Under the pieces are notes generated by a model. It made no database searches. It was given only the letters and a program-made list of their open reading frames with translations, and had not been told where the DNA came from. A stretch of 64,000 bases of DNA from JAHIVB01 sp964574705 (GTDB lineage: Bacteria > Bacillota_I > Bacilli_A > Izemoplasmatales > Hujiaoplasmataceae), in the NCBI GenBank assembly GCA_964574705.1, contig CAZNOO010000007.1, positions 21,665-85,664 on the forward strand. Reading direction: 5' to 3'. A program made the position numbers and the translations under genes. Positions 60,210-64,000 of this stretch are shown piece after piece. Position 1 is the first letter of the stretch, and each line of letters starts with the position of its first letter.

Positions 60210-61772
60210 ATGGAAAATTACATCATCGAAATGGTGGACATTACAAAAAAATTTCCTGGAATTATCGCCAACGACAATATTACTCTTCAGTTAAAAAAAG
60301 GCGAAATTCATTCTTTGCTTGGTGAAAACGGGGCAGGAAAATCAACCTTGATGAGCGTTCTCTTCGGTCTTTATACCCCTGAAAACGGAATCATAAAAAA
60401 GAATGGTGAAATTGTTAAAATCTCAAATCCAAATGATGCAAACGCACTTGGAATTGGGATGGTTCACCAACACTTTAAATTGGTTGAAGTATTTAATGTA
60501 CTAGATAACATCATTCTTGGAGTTGAACCTCACAAATTCGGCTTTCTTACAAAAAAAGAAGCCAGAGAAAAAGTTATTAAACTGAGCGAACAATACGGTT
60601 TGAAAGTAGATGTTGATGCAAAGATTGAAGATATCTCAGTCGGTATGCAACAACGTGTTGAAATTCTAAAAATGCTTTACAGAGAAAATGAAATTTTAAT
60701 CTTCGACGAACCCACAGCGGTCTTGACCCCCCAAGAAATTGATGAACTTATAAGTATTATGAAAAGTCTCGTGAAAGAAGGCAAGTCAATCCTCTTTATA
60801 TCACATAAACTTAACGAGATTATGGAAGTTTCTGACCGGGTTACCGTTTTGAGAAAAGGAAAATGCATTGGTACTGTTGATGTTGGCAAGACAAGCAAAG
60901 AAGAATTGTCTAAAATGATGGTCGGACGAGAGGTTGAATTCATTCTCAAAAAAAAGAAACCAAAAGTTGGCGAAACTATTCTAGAAGTCAAAGGTTTGAC
61001 CGTTGCCAGCAATCGTCATAAAAACAACGCAGTTAAGAATGTTTCTTTTGAAGTACATGCAGGTGAGATTCTTTGCGTCGCAGGTATTGAAGGAAATGGA
61101 CAGTCTGAGCTGGTTTATGCCATCTCCGGATTAGAAAAATGTGCTTCAGGACAGTTGATCATGAATGGGTTAGACATAACCTCATTAAAAATACGAAATC
61201 GCAGTAAAAACGGGATGAGTCATATTCCTGAAGACAGACATAAATATGGGTTAATCCTCGATTTCACTTTAGAAAACAATTTGGTATTGCAAAGATACTG
61301 GGAAAGTGATTTCCAAAATCGAGGATTCATCAAAAAAGAAGCCATTAGAAAATACTCTGACGAACTTATCAAACAATATGATATTAGAAGTGGACAAGGT
61401 TCATCTACTCCCGTAAGAAGTATGAGCGGTGGTAACCAGCAAAAGGCAATTATAGCCAGAGAAATAGAAAAAAATCCAAATCTAATTATTGCTGTTCAGC
61501 CAACTCGAGGGCTCGATATTGGAGCAATTGAATACATTCATAAACAACTCTTGAAAGAACGAGATAATGGAAAAGCTGTCTTGTTAGTCAGTTTGGAATT
61601 GGAAGAAGTTATGAATTTAAGCGACAGAATCCTTGTCATTTATGAAGGAGAACTCGTCGCCGAACTCAACCCTAAGAAAACAACCGTTCAAGAATTAGGC
61701 TTGTATATGGCCGGAGCGAAAAGAAATCTAACCTCCGCGGAAAAGGGGGTTGAATCAATTGAACAAAATTAA
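60210..61772 (+). CDS. Nucleoside ABC transporter ATPase (tandem NBDs)
   Basis: This 520-residue protein has two nucleotide-binding domains. The first has GENGAGKSTLMSVLFG, ISVGMQQRVEILK and LIFDEPTAVLTP. The second has GIEGNGQSELVYAISG, a modified Walker A lacking the GK(S/T) lysine pattern, MSGGNQQKAIIAREI and VQPTRGLDIGA. The degenerate second site is usual for the YufO/NupA/RbsA-like group. It energises import through the two permeases that follow. AAGGAG lies 5 nt before ATG 60210. Confidence 0.94.
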   Translation: MENYIIEMVDITKKFPGIIANDNITLQLKKGEIHSLLGENGAGKSTLMSVLFGLYTPENGIIKKNGEIVKISNPNDANALGIGMVHQHFKLVEVFNVLDNIILGVEPHKFGFLTKKEAREKVIKLSEQYGLKVDVDAKIEDISVGMQQRVEILKMLYRENEILIFDEPTAVLTPQEIDELISIMKSLVKEGKSILFISHKLNEIMEVSDRVTVLRKGKCIGTVDVGKTSKEELSKMMVGREVEFILKKKKPKVGETILEVKGLTVASNRHKNNAVKNVSFEVHAGEILCVAGIEGNGQSELVYAISGLEKCASGQLIMNGLDITSLKIRNRSKNGMSHIPEDRHKYGLILDFTLENNLVLQRYWESDFQNRGFIKKEAIRKYSDELIKQYDIRSGQGSSTPVRSMSGGNQQKAIIAREIEKNPNLIIAVQPTRGLDIGAIEYIHKQLLKERDNGKAVLLVSLELEEVMNLSDRILVIYEGELVAELNPKKTTVQELGLYMAGAKRNLTSAEKGVESIEQN

Positions 61773-62922
61773 TAAGTTTATTGAAAAACTACACATGAAG
61801 AGAAAACTGAAATCTCCTTCTGCTGTCTCACTCTATGCTTCAGTTATTGCAATAATAATTGGTTTGACTTTAGGATTCCTCTTGCTTCTATTCATCGATG
61901 CAGGTAATGCCGGATACGGAATGGGCAATTTGCTCACAACAGCCTTCAGTTCGAGTTCCTATTTTGCAAAAATGCTATATAAAGCAGCTCCGTTACTAAT
62001 GACGGGTCTTGCTGTTGGATTTGCGTTCAAAACCGGATTATTTAACATCGGAGCAGCTGGACAATACACGATGGGCGCTTTTTGGGCCTTGTATGCAGCT
62101 TTGATTTGGCAAATGCCTTGGTGGGTCTGTATCATTGTCGCAATGCTTGCTGGAGCCTTTTGGGGCTTCATACCAGGACTATTTAAAGCAATCTTCAATG
62201 TAAACGAAGTTATTACTTCGATTATGTTCAACTGGATTGCAGTTTATTTGGCGAATCTACTTTTATATAATTTCCCAGCAATGCTTGGAACCCCAGCGAA
62301 TAAGACTGAAGACATCATCTCAATCAACCCTTCTGCGCTTCTGCCGAAACTAGGTTTAGATCAATTGTTCAATTCTAGTTTCATCAATATTGGAATCTTC
62401 ATCGCAATCTTTTTTGCAATTCTAGCATATATTATCATGAATAAAACAACATTTGGCTATGAACTCAAAGCTTGCGGATTCAATAAAAACGCCAGTGTAT
62501 ACGCTGGAATCAATGCAAAAAGAAATATCATTTTATCAATGACGATTGCAGGAAGTTTTGCAGGAATCGGTGGAGCAATTACATATTTATCAGGTACCGT
62601 TCCACTATCCATTCAAAATACACTTCTTCCGATGGGCTTTAACGGAATACCAGTCGCACTGCTCGCTTCATCGAGTCCGATTGGCGTAATCTTCTCGGCC
62701 ATATTCCTTGGATTCTTACAAGTTGGTGGAGAAGCGATGCAACCCGAGTTTTCGTCAGAAGTTGTTAATATCATCCTTGCAGTCATCATTTATTTCAGTG
62801 CATTTGCACTCTTAATGAGGATTGCAATATCCAAATATCTATCTCGTAAAAAGAATAAAAAGAATGAATTGGATGAAACCGCCGAAGCTCCAGTGGACAT
62901 CAAAAAGGAGGTTGATGAATAA
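61759..62922 (+). CDS. Nucleoside ABC transporter permease, YufP/NupB-like
   Basis: This polytopic permease of about 387 residues has the family segments LTTAFSSSSYFAKMLYKAAPLLMTGLAVGFAFKTGLFNIGAAGQ, then GFNKNASVYAGINAKRNI and MGFNGIPVALLASSSPIG. It forms one half of the membrane channel. The open frame starts at TTG 61750, inside or touching AAGGGGG. TTG 61759 has the better 9-nt spacing and is used here. It overlaps the ATPase gene and abuts the next permease gene. Confidence 0.9.
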   Translation: MNKINKFIEKLHMKRKLKSPSAVSLYASVIAIIIGLTLGFLLLLFIDAGNAGYGMGNLLTTAFSSSSYFAKMLYKAAPLLMTGLAVGFAFKTGLFNIGAAGQYTMGAFWALYAALIWQMPWWVCIIVAMLAGAFWGFIPGLFKAIFNVNEVITSIMFNWIAVYLANLLLYNFPAMLGTPANKTEDIISINPSALLPKLGLDQLFNSSFINIGIFIAIFFAILAYIIMNKTTFGYELKACGFNKNASVYAGINAKRNIILSMTIAGSFAGIGGAITYLSGTVPLSIQNTLLPMGFNGIPVALLASSSPIGVIFSAIFLGFLQVGGEAMQPEFSSEVVNIILAVIIYFSAFALLMRIAISKYLSRKKNKKNELDETAEAPVDIKKEVDE

Positions 62923-63981
62923 ATGAGTATTTTAGCAATCATTATTTCAACAACCATCGCTTTCGCCGTTCCACTTATGTTAGTGGCACTCGGTGGAATG
63001 TTCAGTGAAAGAAGCGGTGTTGTAAACATCGCTTTGGAAGGAATCATGATCTTCTCCGCATTGTTCGGTGCACTCTTCCTTCGTTTCACTCTTGACGCTT
63101 CCTATGCAGCAGGGTATCCTGGCATTAGTTCATTCTACGCCGCACATCCAGCTTTGCAAACTTGGTTCCTTACCCACGTTCAGTGGACCGTTCTTTTAGG
63201 AATCATTTTATCAGCTTTGATGGGTAGTTTATTCTCTGTGTTACTTGCATTCGCTTCAATTAATCTAAAAGCCGACCAGGTCATTGGTGGTACAGCTCTC
63301 AATATTTTCGCCCCTGCATTTGCTGTCGTACTTGCGTGGGCTATTCAGGGACAAGGTCTAACCGATATTACGATTCCAAATGTCATTACGTTTTCAAGCG
63401 AATCGTTCGGTATTGACCCTGCGACCATCCCAGCTTGGCTTGACACGTTGCTATCGAAGAAGTTGTATTTGACAACATTCATTTCAATTATCGTTTTAAT
63501 TGCAAGTTTCATCGTATTGTATAAAACAAAATTTGGCTTGCGTCTACGTGCTTGCGGTGAGCATCCTCAAGCCGCAGACAGTGTTGGAATCAACGTTTAC
63601 AGAATGAGATATGCAGGAGTTCTGATTTCTGGAGCGCTTGGAGGAATGGGTGGTATTGCCTACGTCTTCGCATCCAGTAATTCTAGATTTATCGCAGATG
63701 TTGCCGGATACGGATTCCTTGCACTCGCCGTAATGATTTTCGGTAACTGGAAGCCGTTTAGAATTCTAGCGGCCGCACTCTTCTTTTCATTCTTTAAAAC
63801 ACTATCCGCTCTCGCAACGGATCCTGCCATTACTTTCCTGCCCCACTTCAATATCATTAAAGAAGAATACTTGTACATGATCCTTCCTTATTTGCTTACA
63901 ATGATTGTACTAGCATTTACTTCCAAGAAATCAAGGGCTCCGAAAGCTGAAGGAATACCTTACGACGCCGGAAAACGCTAA
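62923..63981 (+). CDS. Nucleoside ABC transporter permease, YufQ/NupC-like
   Basis: This 352-residue polytopic permease has LALGGMFSERSGVVNIALEGIMIFSA-like features (seen as LVALGGMFSERSGVVNIAL), GLRLRACGEHPQAADSVGINV and GALGGMGGIAYVFA. It pairs with the preceding permease. Its ATG follows the previous TAA directly, with AAGGAGG 11 nt upstream. Downstream genes such as a nucleoside phosphorylase or deaminase are outside the window. Confidence 0.92.
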   Translation: MSILAIIISTTIAFAVPLMLVALGGMFSERSGVVNIALEGIMIFSALFGALFLRFTLDASYAAGYPGISSFYAAHPALQTWFLTHVQWTVLLGIILSALMGSLFSVLLAFASINLKADQVIGGTALNIFAPAFAVVLAWAIQGQGLTDITIPNVITFSSESFGIDPATIPAWLDTLLSKKLYLTTFISIIVLIASFIVLYKTKFGLRLRACGEHPQAADSVGINVYRMRYAGVLISGALGGMGGIAYVFASSNSRFIADVAGYGFLALAVMIFGNWKPFRILAAALFFSFFKTLSALATDPAITFLPHFNIIKEEYLYMILPYLLTMIVLAFTSKKSRAPKAEGIPYDAGKR

Positions 63982-64000
63982 TAAAAAAGGCACTTCGCTT

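Noticed and set aside
63984..64000. Terminator after the second permease
   Set aside because: An A-run and GGCACTTCGC look like the left half of a hairpin, but the window ends before a second arm can be seen.
1..64000. CRISPR arrays, insertion sequences, prophage or reassigned UGA codons
   Set aside because: I saw no spaced direct repeats, transposase or phage genes, and TGA clearly functions as stop at several ATGA junctions.

Overview
The window is AT-rich, densely packed bacterial DNA, and most genes lie on the minus strand. TGA is used as a stop (several ATGA start/stop overlaps) and tryptophan is TGG, so the code is standard. That argues against Mycoplasma or Spiroplasma. The trmFO-xerC and ytxK-ackA pairs, the Fhs, PfkA and TrmFO types and the AAGGAGG ribosome binding sites fit a low-GC Firmicute. 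Small intergenic gaps and the gene set would suit an anaerobic fermenter of the Izemoplasma/Haloplasma/Acholeplasma side of the phylum. That placement is inference and no marker here proves it. Superoxide reductase, MsrB, a membrane ferritin, FeoAB, arginine deiminase, tryptophanase, acetate kinase and formate-tetrahydrofolate ligase suggest an anaerobe that manages iron and oxidants and ferments amino acids and nucleosides.

Layout. 1-2.6 kb: end of a nitroreductase, then trmFO-xerC. 2.7-5.3 kb: an intracellular GH13 glycosidase divergent from a LacI-type regulator, with operator-like palindromes between. 5.3-8.2 kb: a feoA-feoB-dtxR operon with a near-consensus promoter and two matching dyads. 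8.2-12.7 kb: a flavoenzyme set (alpha/beta hydrolase, GlpA-like, FAD oxidoreductase, DUF1667, ogt). 12.8-18.4 kb: a MATE pump and an rlmD-fhs-unknown-HD operon. 18.4-25.2 kb: polysaccharide control (CapD-type dehydratase, a two-component system, CpsB/CpsD/Wzz) without glycosyltransferases. 25.2-31.2 kb: tandem uppP, superoxide reductase, DUF2804/DUF1292, a YwaF-like membrane protein and a GltS-type carrier. 31.4-37.7 kb: a ferritin-VIT1 protein, then an ABC exporter with a large lipoprotein. 37.7-41.9 kb: msrB with a CTPC membrane protein, then DUF3592-tnaA-arcA. 42-45 kb: a second RlmD-like enzyme and a four-gene SHOCT/DUF2089 operon. 45-53 kb: uvrB-vanZ, a B12/radical SAM protein and dnaE-pfkA. 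53-57 kb: an Ig-like surface protein, ytxK-ackA and yidD. 57.4-57.8 kb: a His-Gln-Lys-Leu tRNA operon. 57.9-64 kb: degV and a BMP-type nucleoside ABC transporter.

The most distinctive signal is a recurring start module. At least eight genes have an extended -10 (TGN followed by TATAAT, TAAAAT, TATACT or TAGAAT), and in seven of them a GGTGA(T) ribosome binding site begins only 6-8 bases later. The transcript would therefore begin with its Shine-Dalgarno sequence and have a leader of about 9-16 nt. Other regulatory architecture worth testing is the paired feo dyads, a terminator whose 3' arm is the ribosome binding site of the next gene, and a palindrome abutting the two-component promoter.
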